Below, piece by piece: positions 1 through 7,109 of a stretch of DNA of 13,454 bases. Below the pieces are notes generated by a model that was not told where the DNA came from, did not search any database, and saw nothing but the letters and a program-made list of their open reading frames with translations. Where the stretch lies: the NCBI GenBank assembly GCA_016256075.1, contig SDVU01000433.1:1-13454 (forward strand), read 5' to 3'. The stretch's first letter is position 1, and every line of letters starts with the position of its first letter. The position numbers and the translations under genes were made by a program. This DNA comes from Dictyocoela muelleri. Lineage: Eukaryota; Microsporidia.

Positions 1-30
1 AAATAGTATAAACTTACGTTTTTCACTTTA

Positions 31-72
31 GTCGAAAATTTCGACCAAATATATGGTTAAAAATTTCGACCA
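31..72. repeat. Short repeats around a GTCGAAA/TTTCGAC hairpin
   Basis: A 12-base direct repeat (AAATTTCGACCA) occurs at 36-47 and 61-72, and the first copy is part of an inverted pair GTCGAAA / TTTCGAC at 31-45 with a one-base centre. This lies just outside the Merlin remnant, but it does not match the sequence at the other end of that element. Function unknown. Confidence 0.45.
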
Positions 73-144
73 CGACTGTATATATATAAATAATATATAA
101 CAATAATATATTATAAAAAAATAATAATTTTATACCAAATAATT

Positions 145-1085
145 TTTTATTCTCGTCTTATTATTTTTATCAGTTCAAAAATAGCTTCTCTGAATTTTTT
201 TTTATTGTTGTAATAAAAGCAAAATTTCTTTAGGACTTTGGATCGATATCTATTCAGAACACCTTTTCTTCTCTTAATTTTAAGCTTTTATTCATATGAA
301 ATGATTCCACAGCTTGTGTATTCGCACCTGAAAGTTGATTAATAAAATTAAATTTATGACATACTGTATCATGTCTGAAATCATAATTATTAAGACAGCC
401 ATATTTCCTGTGTTAATCTGTCCATATTGTACTATTTGGTACAACTTGACTTAAAAAATTGGCAATATAGTTTCTCTAGTTTATCTTGTATCACTATTGC
501 AAAAACCCTGATTATACCATTTATTTCTTCGACAATACAAAGTGCGTCTGCTCGATTACTCGATGATCGTCCACGATGACTCTTACACTTATATTAGCAT
601 AGTCTCATCTATCTAAAGGATTCGACCAACTCCGCCTAATTTATTATAGAGTAATCTGGTTCTGAAATAACATCGACTAATTGTGGAATTATACGTTCAA
701 TAACTCGACCATCTTTCCTTAAATAATTTTTTATTGAAAATATTGGCATCCTAACTGAATACATTATAATTACTTTGTAAACAGTCTCAAGTCACAATCA
801 AAATCTTTAAAAAATGAGTTCCTGCGAATGCTTTTATATTTTTATAAGATGTACAACTCTTATTCATACATCTCCAAGCCATTTCATCTTTATTGCGTGT
901 ATATTTCACAAATTACACGACGAATTGCATGCTTGGCATATATAACAGTTATGCAAGTATCCATGGCTCATAAGATGATTGGTAAAAGATTTTACGTCAG
1001 CTGTTAACATAATTCTTCAATGCTGTCATTTATATTCATACCCCTTCAAAAATAAAAATAAGTATCAGACAGCAAATTTCTCCCC
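145..1085 (-). mobile_element. Decayed Merlin (IS1595/ISXO2-like) DNA transposon with transposase remnant
   Basis: The minus strand carries pieces of an ISXO2-like DDE transposase, the cut-and-paste enzyme of Merlin elements. In protein order: a Cys-rich zinc-binding stretch with WRCMNKSC (about 849-880); IDETM with the first catalytic Asp (598-612); a basic HRGR segment (about 565-590); NSTIWTD with the second Asp (416-436); and ANTQAVESF with the catalytic Glu codon at 305-307, followed by a Lys/Arg-rich tail. A further remnant resembling FREAIFELI reaches about 145-185. The pieces lie in different frames with several stops, for example just after WTD, so the gene is dead. The right end may be the GC-rich palindrome at 1072-1101. 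No matching left inverted repeat is seen, so that end is uncertain or outside the window. Family assignment is strong; boundaries are weak. Confidence 0.82.
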
Positions 1086-1125
1086 GGGGAGGGAAATTTG
1101 CCGTATGATCCAAAAATACTTTTTA
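1049..1125. repeat. GC-rich palindrome, possible head-to-head transposon ends
   Basis: The core at 1072-1101 is a near-perfect inverted repeat, GCAAATTTC...AAATTTGC, centred on CCCCGGGG. It stands out sharply in AT-rich DNA. Weaker symmetry continues outward (GTATCAGACA on the left against TGTATGATCC-like sequence on the right), giving arms of roughly 25 bases. It lies upstream of the Merlin transposase remnant. One explanation is two inverted transposon ends lying head to head; another is a simple hairpin. The inverted repeat is seen directly; its identity is inferred. Confidence 0.6.
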
Positions 1126-1248
1126 ATTCTTTTTATTCGAGAAAAAATATGTTTAAAAAATTAGTTAATTTCTTTTTTTATAAAGGAAAATTTTCAGGGT
1201 CGGGACCTGGATAGTACCGAAATTTTTTTCATCTCTTTTCAATTAATA

Positions 1249-1403
1249 TTGCATTTTATTTTTCCACTATACCATCTTTCCATTAATGAATATAAACGAA
1301 ATTTTTTATTAAAAAAAAATTCGCATGCTTTTTTAGGCGGGGTCGCATTTTATTTTTACTATGCTTATTTTTTAATGATAATATTTTATCATTTTATTTT
1401 TCA
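1249..1403 (+). repeat. Left terminal inverted repeat of the integrase element
   Basis: This arm pairs with 2733-2886 in inverse orientation. It contains three copies of a CATTTTATTTTT box, at 1251-1263, 1345-1357 and 1390-1401. The spacing (94 then 45 bases between starts) is mirrored in the other arm. Iterated boxes of this kind in transposon ends often bind the transposase; that role is inferred here. Confidence 0.75.
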
Positions 1404-1559
1404 CCTTATTAATTAATTATCAAAACATGATAATTTTATAAGTGAGTGTATTAAGTTCCAACATATATATATCTTAAAAAAAGAGTATTTCTAAAAAATG
1501 GTAAAAAATTAATTTTAATTGATTTAATTCTCTTCCAACATCTTAACTCTCGAGTTGAC

Positions 1560-2696
1560 TACTACTTTATGATTCCCATAATTCCATTATTTTAAAAACA
1601 CCATTCGATACTTGCATTATCGTATAAAATTCATCATGATAAATAGAAACAAGAGGGTTCCGCTTACTTTTTTATATTTATCAAAATCTTTTATAAAAAT
1701 TACTGAATCATTGACATTAAATTTTATTATTTTTATTCAATATTTGTATTAACATATTTTGAAGCAAATTTCTAACTTAATTTTTGCTTGATTTCGTATT
1801 TAAGTATTATCAGAAGATACGAGGTTACCTTTCTATTGATAATATCGATACACTAGAATACGTTAAATAGCTTTTTCTTGGCGGCTCTGTGAACTGAATT
1901 GTTATATTGGTAAACAATTTCATTGCATACCTTAGTCCATTCATAAAAATTATTGCCAAGAGCCAATCTTACGCGTTCCTCTAAAGTCCTGTGGAATCTT
2001 TCAAATTGTCCTTGTTTTTCTAGATGGCGTGGCCAAACATGAATTATTTTTACATTAAATCTTTCACACAAATTAACAACATATTTATTACAAAATTAGC
2101 GACCGTTATAAGTGTGTAATTTAGTCCATTGCCCCTCGTAGTAAAAAATACTTTTTGAGATTTCGAAATTGCATTGCCATTTCTCTCTCTTATAGGGAAA
2201 ATAAACGCGAACTTGCTAAAACAATTAATTAAAATAAAGGCATATTTATATCACAAAAAAAATTTAAATACATACTAAAATACATAAGATCTCTCATTAT
2301 TTGCTGATGAACATCTTCGATAACAATTGGTACTTTTTTATTGAAAATTCGGGTTTATTCTTGCTATTACATGTTTGACACAATGCTATAAAGTTAGAAA
2401 TGTCGCGAGATGTAATTCCAATAAATTTTACATCTACTAAAAGTATAAGTTTATTTATTCCTATGTGACAATGTAAGTGTTTTCAGAGATTAAAATATTT
2501 TTTTTTCTTCCGATTCAAATTGACAAATGTATCTTTCTAGGAAATTTTGCTGTTTTGCATATAAAAAATTGTTTATATATGTGAAACCTGAATATTTAAT
2601 TATGAAATTCCGTCTTTGGAAACCTCTTGTAAAATCTGGAACAATTCCATGGTTTAGATTAATATAAACTTGCATAATTTTTTCAGTACCATACAT
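1560..2696 (-). pseudogene. Fossil integrase gene inside the inverted-repeat element
   Basis: Remains of one integrase gene lie in the order expected on the minus strand. They comprise an N-terminal stretch (about 2490-2696), a zinc-binding HHCC-like stretch with a CQTC motif (about 2330-2480), a catalytic-core part that includes HVWPRHLEKQGQFERFHRTL (1853-2071), and a C-terminal SH3-like remnant (about 1650-1760). The proline-arginine-histidine block followed by a glutamine-glycine and a glutamate-arginine-phenylalanine block is typical of the end of the rve catalytic core in Ty3-type and Ginger-type integrases. The gene is a broken fossil. The parts fill almost the whole space between the inverted repeats, which suggests integrase was the only protein encoded. 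Confidence 0.75.
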
Positions 2697-2732
2697 TTTT
2701 TATTACTCTTATAATATTAGGGCTATTAGTGG

Positions 2733-2886
2733 AAAAATAAAATGGTAAAAAATTATCATTGATAAATAAACATGTTGAAAAAATAAAATGCAACGCCGCT
2801 TAATAAAAATCATGCTAAATTTTTTAATTAAAAATTTCTTTTTAATTCATTGATGGAAAGATGGCATAGTAGAAAAATAAAATGCA
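2733..2886 (-). repeat. Right terminal inverted repeat of the integrase element
   Basis: This is the reverse complement of 1249-1403 with substitutions and small gaps. The box complement AAAAATAAAATG occurs at 2873-2885, 2779-2791 and 2733-2744. Counted from the outer end the spacing is 94 then 47 bases, nearly identical to the left arm. Confidence 0.75.
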
Positions 2887-3084
2887 ACAATTAATAACAC
2901 CAAGTTTTCAATTTCATCAACCTTAAATTTTAAATTAAAATATTTAAATATCACAATTAAAATCAACTAATAAATTTTTTAAAAAAAGAGTCTAAAAATC
3001 GTTACAATAAGTTAATCCATTTTAAATTACCTGACAATTTAAAGCTACTTAAAAATTTACTAACATAATAAAAACAACTATGCG

Positions 3085-3090
3085 TTTATT
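3085..3090 (-). terminator. AATAAA poly(A) signal of the Rab gene
   Basis: AATAAA on the minus strand begins about 12 bases after the TGA stop, consistent with the very short 3' untranslated regions of microsporidian transcripts. The hexamer is common by chance in such AT-rich DNA, so position is the main support. Confidence 0.4.
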
Positions 3091-3102
3091 ATTCTACCAA
3101 AT

Positions 3103-3696
3103 TCAAAACATTCTACAACATTTCTTTTTAGTTGTAACTTCAATAGCAATACTATCGATGTCAACAACCTTAGATTCGCTGTTAACAGATTCTGAAACAA
3201 ATTCTGATATAACACTAGTCATTTGCTCAATAGATTCATAATCCATCGCTGATGTTTCAACATATACTGCATTAAACTGTTTTGCTTTAACCAAAGCTTC
3301 TTCTTTAGAAATAACTCGATTCAAGTCCATTTTATTTCCAACTATAACTAATTTAGTCTCATAACCATCGTTTTTAGAATGCACAAGTACAGAATCATTA
3401 ATCCACTTATCAACATTATCAAAAGAATTGCGATTTGAAAGGTCAAACACAATTATAGCAATAAATGCATTACGAGTATAAGTCGGAATAATACTATTGA
3501 ACCTTTCCTGCCCTGCTGTATCCCATAATTGAAGTTTTACTGATTTATTACCTATGTTTATAATCGTACTGATGAAATCTATCCCTATTGTTGGGTGGTA
3601 TTTGGAATCAGAATCTTTATAGACGTATTGCGAAATAAGAGTTGTTTTTCCAACACCAGCGTTGCCAAGAAATACAATTTTATATTTTGATTTCAT
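3103..3696 (-). CDS. YPT6: Rab6/Ypt6-type small GTPase
   Basis: A 197-residue Rab GTPase, probably acting in Golgi-related vesicle traffic as Rab6/Ypt6 does. All nucleotide-binding motifs are present: P-loop GNAGVGKT (residues 11-18), switch I Thr in YHPTIGIDF (33-41), WDTAGQERF (58-66), NKMD (121-124) and ETSA (147-150). The IGIDF block, LQLWDTAGQERF, IPTYTR and the NSF...KWI spacing match the Rab6 subgroup best. The C-terminus CCRMF supplies tandem cysteines, and CRMF also fits a CaaX box, so membrane anchoring by prenylation is expected. An in-frame Met lies nine codons upstream (3723). The start at 3696 is preferred because CCCTC sits directly before it and the protein then begins close to the first beta strand. 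AATAAA lies about 12 bases after the stop. No intron is visible. Confidence 0.9.
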   Translation of the reverse strand: MKSKYKIVFLGNAGVGKTTLISQYVYKDSDSKYHPTIGIDFISTIINIGNKSVKLQLWDTAGQERFNSIIPTYTRNAFIAIIVFDLSNRNSFDNVDKWINDSVLVHSKNDGYETKLVIVGNKMDLNRVISKEEALVKAKQFNAVYVETSAMDYESIEQMTSVISEFVSESVNSESKVVDIDSIAIEVTTKKKCCRMF

Positions 3697-3701
3697 GAGG
3701 G
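3697..3701 (-). promoter_or_regulatory. CCC-type start signal of the Rab gene
   Basis: On the minus strand the bases immediately before the ATG read CCCTC. The identical pentamer precedes the Rrn7-like gene. A CCC- or GGG-like motif just upstream of start codons is an established feature of microsporidian genes. Here it decides between two in-frame ATGs. Confidence 0.7.
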
Positions 3702-4274
3702 TTGACAAATAATTAAATTTCAAGACTGACAGAAATCAAAATATATTAAATTGGTAGTGTAAGATGAATTATTAGATAGCACTTTTATATAAATATCCCT
3801 ATTAAATCTTAATATCTCTTTTAAATCTTTAATTCTTTTTATATATCTCTTTAAACAATATCTTTATTATCTATTTATATCTTTTATAAAAATCTTTATC
3901 ATATAATCTTTATTATAAAAAATATTTACTTAAAATTATCAACAATTAATTTCAAATTAAATGTAGCTTGATTACCTACCTTTAATATGATTGAAAATAA
4001 CGTTAATTATATCTTTAAAGAAATTTAATTTATAAATTTATAGATTATAAAGACTCAATCATTAAAATTTCATAATTTAATCAAAAAGTCTAATTAATAT
4101 TTTTAATCGAAAAAATAACTAAAATTGATTTAAAAAGCACATATAGTCGACATTTTTTTTAGTCATTTTTAAAAAAAACTCGTCATAAAAACCGAAATGG
4201 TAGAAAAAATCGGTTATCTAACGGATTTGTTGACTCAAAACTTTGGGATGAGCAAATTTTGAAAATATATGATC
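3702..4274. other. Gene-free spacer upstream of the Rab gene
   Basis: No coding remnant is recognised on either strand. Between about 3780 and 3925 the plus strand is a run of degenerate TATCTTT / AATCTTTATTAT-like units, so the Rab coding strand has a purine-rich tract 90-230 bases upstream of the start. The rest is plain AT-rich sequence. No transcription signal can be named. Confidence 0.5.
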
Positions 4275-4563
4275 TTTTCCAGCGTGTTAGTCTATCTCAA
4301 AAGTCATATCGAGAAGAGAAACAACGATATTGAAACATAAGCGAAATTCAAGGCATTTAATAATACTGGAGCACTTTATCAAATAATCATATTTTTATTT
4401 ACAAATTTTGGAATTCCCTTTGTTTTTTCTTAATTTATAATGAAAATACGTTAATGATAAATGGACTCCAGTATTATTAAATGCCATGAAATTTCGCTTA
4501 TGTTTCAATATCGTTGTTTCTCTTCTCGATATGACTTTAGGGATTGAGTAACCCGTTGGGGAA
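4275..4563. repeat. Long foldback (MITE-like) inverted repeat
   Basis: The left arm (about 4275-4380) and right arm (about 4459-4563) are inverse copies around a ~78-base AT-rich centre. The inner ~80 bases of each arm (4300-4380 and 4459-4538) are nearly identical and include the unit GAGAAGAGAAACAACGATAT. Outside this, similarity decays but continues for another ~25 bases. No coding capacity is seen. It sits between the convergent side of the Rrn7-like gene and the start side of the Rab gene. A nonautonomous foldback transposon is the simplest reading. No clear target duplication was found. Confidence 0.75.
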
Positions 4564-4778
4564 CCAAAAAATCTTTCTTCAAATAGAAATGTGATAAAAG
4601 ACTAATTTAAAAAATTATATTTTTAAAAAATGAAACAAAAAATATTAGACTAGATTGAAAACAGAAATAAAAAATCGTTTAAAATAATATTTCTAAGAAA
4701 ATGATATTAATATAAAAAATTAACAAAATTTTTTTTAATTCTTATTTAACTTCTCTAGTATATTTTAAAAATATATTT

Positions 4779-6056
4779 TTAAAGAGTATAATCAGAATCT
4801 TTAAAATTTCTTTTAAAATGTTTAAAAGTCTTCATAACACCTGAAACTGCGACATCCATATTTTTTTTCGTAATTTCAAGATATGTACAAAATTCGAGAC
4901 TAATTGTTTTAAAAAAATCATTAAACTCTAAATCTATACCATCTATTGCCCATTTGATTTCTTTCGAATAAATAAAATAAAGTATAAAAGATGCAACAAC
5001 AATTTCTGGCATGAAGATCTTTTTGCTAAGATCGAGAATATATATGTATTTGGTAAAGTATAATAATATTTCATCAGGTAAACTATTTAATTCCATAATC
5101 TCTACAAATTTTTTAAAATATTTTTCAAACATTCCTATATTACGGCGAGTAGCGTCTATAAAAAGTTTTTTCATTTTTAATTTTTTTTTGTTGTCTTTTT
5201 TTGCGATAACTTTTTTATTTTCATTTTTTTGAATTTCAGGTTCACTTGCGAAATCATCATCATCGAGATTAAATTCTTCACATTCGTCGTAAAATTTTTT
5301 ATCATTATTATTAAGTTTATCATTAAGTTCATCATTAAGTTTATCATTATTAATAAGTTTATCAATAAGTTTATCATTATTATTAAGTTTATCATTAAGT
5401 TTATCATTATCAATAAGTTCATCATTATCAATAAGTTCATCATTAATCTTATTTACTGAAACTTCCAACTTTTTATTACTTTGATTAAATTTGTAACCCT
5501 TTGAGAATGTCTTTGAATTCGTCATAATTCTACCTTTTATAAATTGTGATTTTATATTCTTCCTAACAATTTTTTTTATCTTTAAATTAGAAAATTCTTT
5601 TAAACAACTCAAACATGCCCCCATCACAAACTTGTATCCTGAATCTAAAGCCTTTAATTTATATTCCTTACACTTCTTTTTGATCAAATTAATAATATCT
5701 TTTTCTTTTAAAACTTGTTTGAATTCATTGAAAAAATAGGGTTTCCCAATCATCTCGAGTTCAACTCTTTTCGAGTAATAAAGGAGTGAAAGCAAAATTT
5801 TTAGGTTTATTTTATTACCATGCACGTTATAATATAATTTATAGATGTATGTGGATTGTATGCCGAAGTATTCTTTGATTTCAATGAATAAATCTTTAAA
5901 TGTTTTCGTTTCTTTTTTTACTGATCGTTTTATAGAAGCCGATGTGAATTGTGTTTCCACTATTTCGTGGCCTAAAAGAAGTGTATGGCCATTTGTACAA
6001 ATGTATATTCCATCGTATACTTTATATTCTGATCCACAAGTTTCACAAAGTATCAT
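4779..6056 (-). CDS. RRN7: Probable Rrn7/TAF1B-like RNA polymerase I core-factor subunit
   Basis: A 425-residue protein. Its N-terminus has a zinc ribbon with Cys4, Cys7, Cys20 and His24 (CETCGS ... YICTNGHTL), the Rrn7-type CxxC...CxxGH pattern. Rrn7/TAF1B is a TFIIB-like nucleolar factor that recruits RNA polymerase I to rDNA promoters. Residues about 52-175 and 300-425 are mostly helical and hydrophobic, as expected for two cyclin-like folds; MPEIVVASFILYFIY in the second region fits a cyclin helix. Between them lies a repetitive Asn/Asp/Lys/Leu linker (about 205-253) and an acidic stretch (EEFNLDDDDFASEPE). CCCTC lies directly before the ATG at 6056. The zinc ribbon carries the call and the cyclin folds are inferred. 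Another TFIIB-family or zinc-ribbon protein is possible. Confidence 0.68.
   Translation of the reverse strand: MILCETCGSEYKVYDGIYICTNGHTLLLGHEIVETQFTSASIKRSVKKETKTFKDLFIEIKEYFGIQSTYIYKLYYNVHGNKINLKILLSLLYYSKRVELEMIGKPYFFNEFKQVLKEKDIINLIKKKCKEYKLKALDSGYKFVMGACLSCLKEFSNLKIKKIVRKNIKSQFIKGRIMTNSKTFSKGYKFNQSNKKLEVSVNKINDELIDNDELIDNDKLNDKLNNNDKLIDKLINNDKLNDELNDKLNNNDKKFYDECEEFNLDDDDFASEPEIQKNENKKVIAKKDNKKKLKMKKLFIDATRRNIGMFEKYFKKFVEIMELNSLPDEILLYFTKYIYILDLSKKIFMPEIVVASFILYFIYSKEIKWAIDGIDLEFNDFFKTISLEFCTYLEITKKNMDVAVSGVMKTFKHFKRNFKDSDYTL
5298..5445 (-). repeat. In-frame coding minisatellite in the Rrn7-like gene
   Basis: Degenerate units of 12-18 bases, built from GATAAACTTAAT- and GATGAACTTATT-like words on the coding strand, encode repeats of ND(K/E)L(I/N)(D/N) over about residues 205-253. 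All unit-length differences are multiples of three, so the frame is kept. The tract joins the two predicted folded regions and was probably expanded by slippage; its length may vary between strains. Confidence 0.8.
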
Positions 6057-6061
6057 GAGGG
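6057..6061 (-). promoter_or_regulatory. CCC-type start signal of the Rrn7-like gene
   Basis: The minus strand reads CCCTC immediately before ATG, identical to the signal before the Rab gene. It supports the start at 6056 and a microsporidian origin. Confidence 0.7.
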
Positions 6062-6079
6062 TATATTAAAACGAACTGT

Positions 6080-6520
6080 AAATTATAAACGAAATAGAAT
6101 TATAATAGAAGTTTAGTAAAATTATTATCTTTGGACACAATAAAAAATGATGTAGAAGGGACTCTTCTAGGTGTGTGGATGAGTGCGACAAAAATCTCGG
6201 CAAAAAGTAGTGAAAAAATCATGAAAAGCCTCTAATTACCTCTACCCTGATGAGTCATTGATTAAACAAAAATCGGTAATATAACTGGGTCTCTGGGTAG
6301 CTTAGTAGTGACGTATTATTAAAAAACCAGGATCCAAAGGTCTCAATGCTTTGTAATAAACAACTCTCTGGGTTGGCAGCTACTGATGTGCCAGTATGTA
6401 ATTATATAGTAAATTTATATTAGAATTATAGTAGTAAAGTACAATAGAATTATAATGAACTACAGTGAATTATAATAGAAGTTTAATATAAGTTTACTAT
6501 AATTATAAAAGAATTATAAA
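6080..6520. repeat. AATTATA-rich iterated motif interrupted by 255-bp repeat copy A
   Basis: GAATTATAATAGAAGTTTA (19 bases) occurs identically at 6097-6115 and 6467-6485. Related GAATTATA words recur at 6420-6460 and 6500-6520. The two clusters flank 255-bp repeat copy A. This is compatible with that copy having inserted into a pre-existing AT-rich repeat tract. The left cluster lies within 60 bases of the Rrn7-like start codon, so it may be part of that promoter region. Confidence 0.5.
6153..6408 (+). repeat. Unidentified ~255-bp dispersed repeat, copy A
   Basis: This aligns end to end, in the same orientation, with 9352-9604. Shared blocks include CTAGGTGTG, ATCTCGGCA, AGTAGTGAAAAAATCATGAAAA, GAGTCATTGAT and CAGTATGTAA. 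It has no open reading frame. It contains TAGCTTAGTAGT (6298-6309), matching 11 of 12 positions of the tRNA A-box consensus, and GGTCTCAATGC about 41 bases later, one inserted base from a B-box-like word inside a CAAAG/CTTTG hairpin. A tRNA-related SINE-like repeat is therefore possible. It cannot fold as a working tRNA. Family unknown. Confidence 0.7.
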
Positions 6521-6537
6521 TAAAATAGATGACTTTA

Positions 6538-6692
6538 AATTATGGTTTAATGCTATAAAACAGACCGCAACTAAGGTAGAGGTTCGTTGATTCATAAAGA
6601 TTAATAAAAAGATACAAATTTTTTATTAATTAATATAGTTAATGAACTTCTCTTAATGGTGGTCTGTTTTACAGCCATAAACCATAATTTTT
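6538..6692. mobile_element. 155-bp MITE-like element with ~30- to 50-bp terminal inverted repeats
   Basis: The left end reads AATTATGGTTTAATGCTATA then AAACAGACC (6538-6567). Its inverse copy is at 6661-6690, with two or three mismatches. Weaker pairing continues inward (AACTAAGGTAGAGGTTCGTTGA against AATGAACTTCTCTTAATGGT). The interior is noncoding. TA occurs at or within two bases of both ends, which would fit a Tc1/mariner-type target site. That superfamily assignment is only a guess. Confidence 0.72.
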
Positions 6693-6693
6693 A

Positions 6694-6932
6694 GGTAAAA
6701 AAATCATTATATTTTGTAATATTAATCTAAATAATTTTTAGGTGAGAATATTGAATTTATTGTATAATAAAATGATAACCTATATTATTACCAACTTTAA
6801 GGAAAAATTTAGGTATTGTTCTATTACATATTGCATAAATTTTCTCTATACATACCTAAAATGAAACGGAAAGGTGTAAATTACAATCGTATCCTTTTAT
6901 GACTGCTTAAAAAATATGGTATTATATTAAAG
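6694..6932. other. Spacer between the MITE and the MULE region, no gene seen
   Basis: AT-rich sequence without a recognisable coding remnant. ATAATTTTTAGGT, which overlaps the right MITE end at about 6685-6697, recurs at about 6735-6747. Nothing else could be identified. Confidence 0.4.
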
Positions 6933-6994
6933 ACCATTACCTAAATTGATTCTTGTAAGAATGCATTGACATGTTTATTTAATTAAAACAATCG
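6933..6994 (+). repeat. Left copy of a ~62-bp direct repeat flanking the MULE
   Basis: The sequence around TACCTAAATT, TTGTAAGAATGCATTGACATG and AAAACAATCG recurs in the same orientation at 8550-8611 with few mismatches. It is far too long for the 8-11-base target duplication normal for MULEs. Confidence 0.75.
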
Positions 6995-7109
6995 GACAGT
7001 AACTGTTGCCGAAAATCCGATTTTTCGCCTGGGATTTTTACTACTCATGAAAAAAATGTTGTTTACAAAATCAATAAGAAAAAAAAATATTTATAATTTT
7101 TTTTATAAT

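Larger units (their letters stand above)
1249..2886 (-). mobile_element. Fossil integrase-bearing element with long terminal inverted repeats
   Basis: Two imperfect inverted repeats of about 155 bases (left 1249-1403, right 2733-2886) enclose remains of a retroviral-type integrase (rve/DDE superfamily) on the minus strand. No reverse transcriptase or capsid remains are seen in the ~1.3 kb interior. An integrase-only element with inverted rather than direct terminal repeats recalls the Ginger group of DNA transposons, although descent from an LTR element cannot be excluded. The copy is broken, with roughly half a dozen or more breaks. The arms differ at about a quarter of positions by eye, so it is probably old. 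Exact ends are uncertain: the palindromic ATTAAT found near both ends may be target duplication or part of the repeat. Confidence 0.72.

Noticed and set aside
979-1164. 61-residue open frame on the plus strand
   Set aside because: It crosses the GC-rich palindrome, lacks a CCC start signal and matches nothing recognisable.
3697-3723. N-terminal extension MKFNYLSTL of the Rab protein
   Set aside because: The CCCTC start signal lies inside this stretch, directly before the next in-frame ATG, and the shorter protein still contains the whole GTPase fold.
5177-5459. Open frames with Met/Ile/Asn or Phe/Ile repeats on both strands
   Set aside because: They are shadow frames of the coding minisatellite inside the Rrn7-like gene.
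6248-6290. Hammerhead-ribozyme-like core: CTGATGA, short stem GTC/GAT, then TAAAC in 255-bp repeat copy A
   Set aside because: The required GAAAC is not present, no correctly placed GUC-plus-stem-I pairing follows, and copy B has CTGTAGA instead of CTGATGA.
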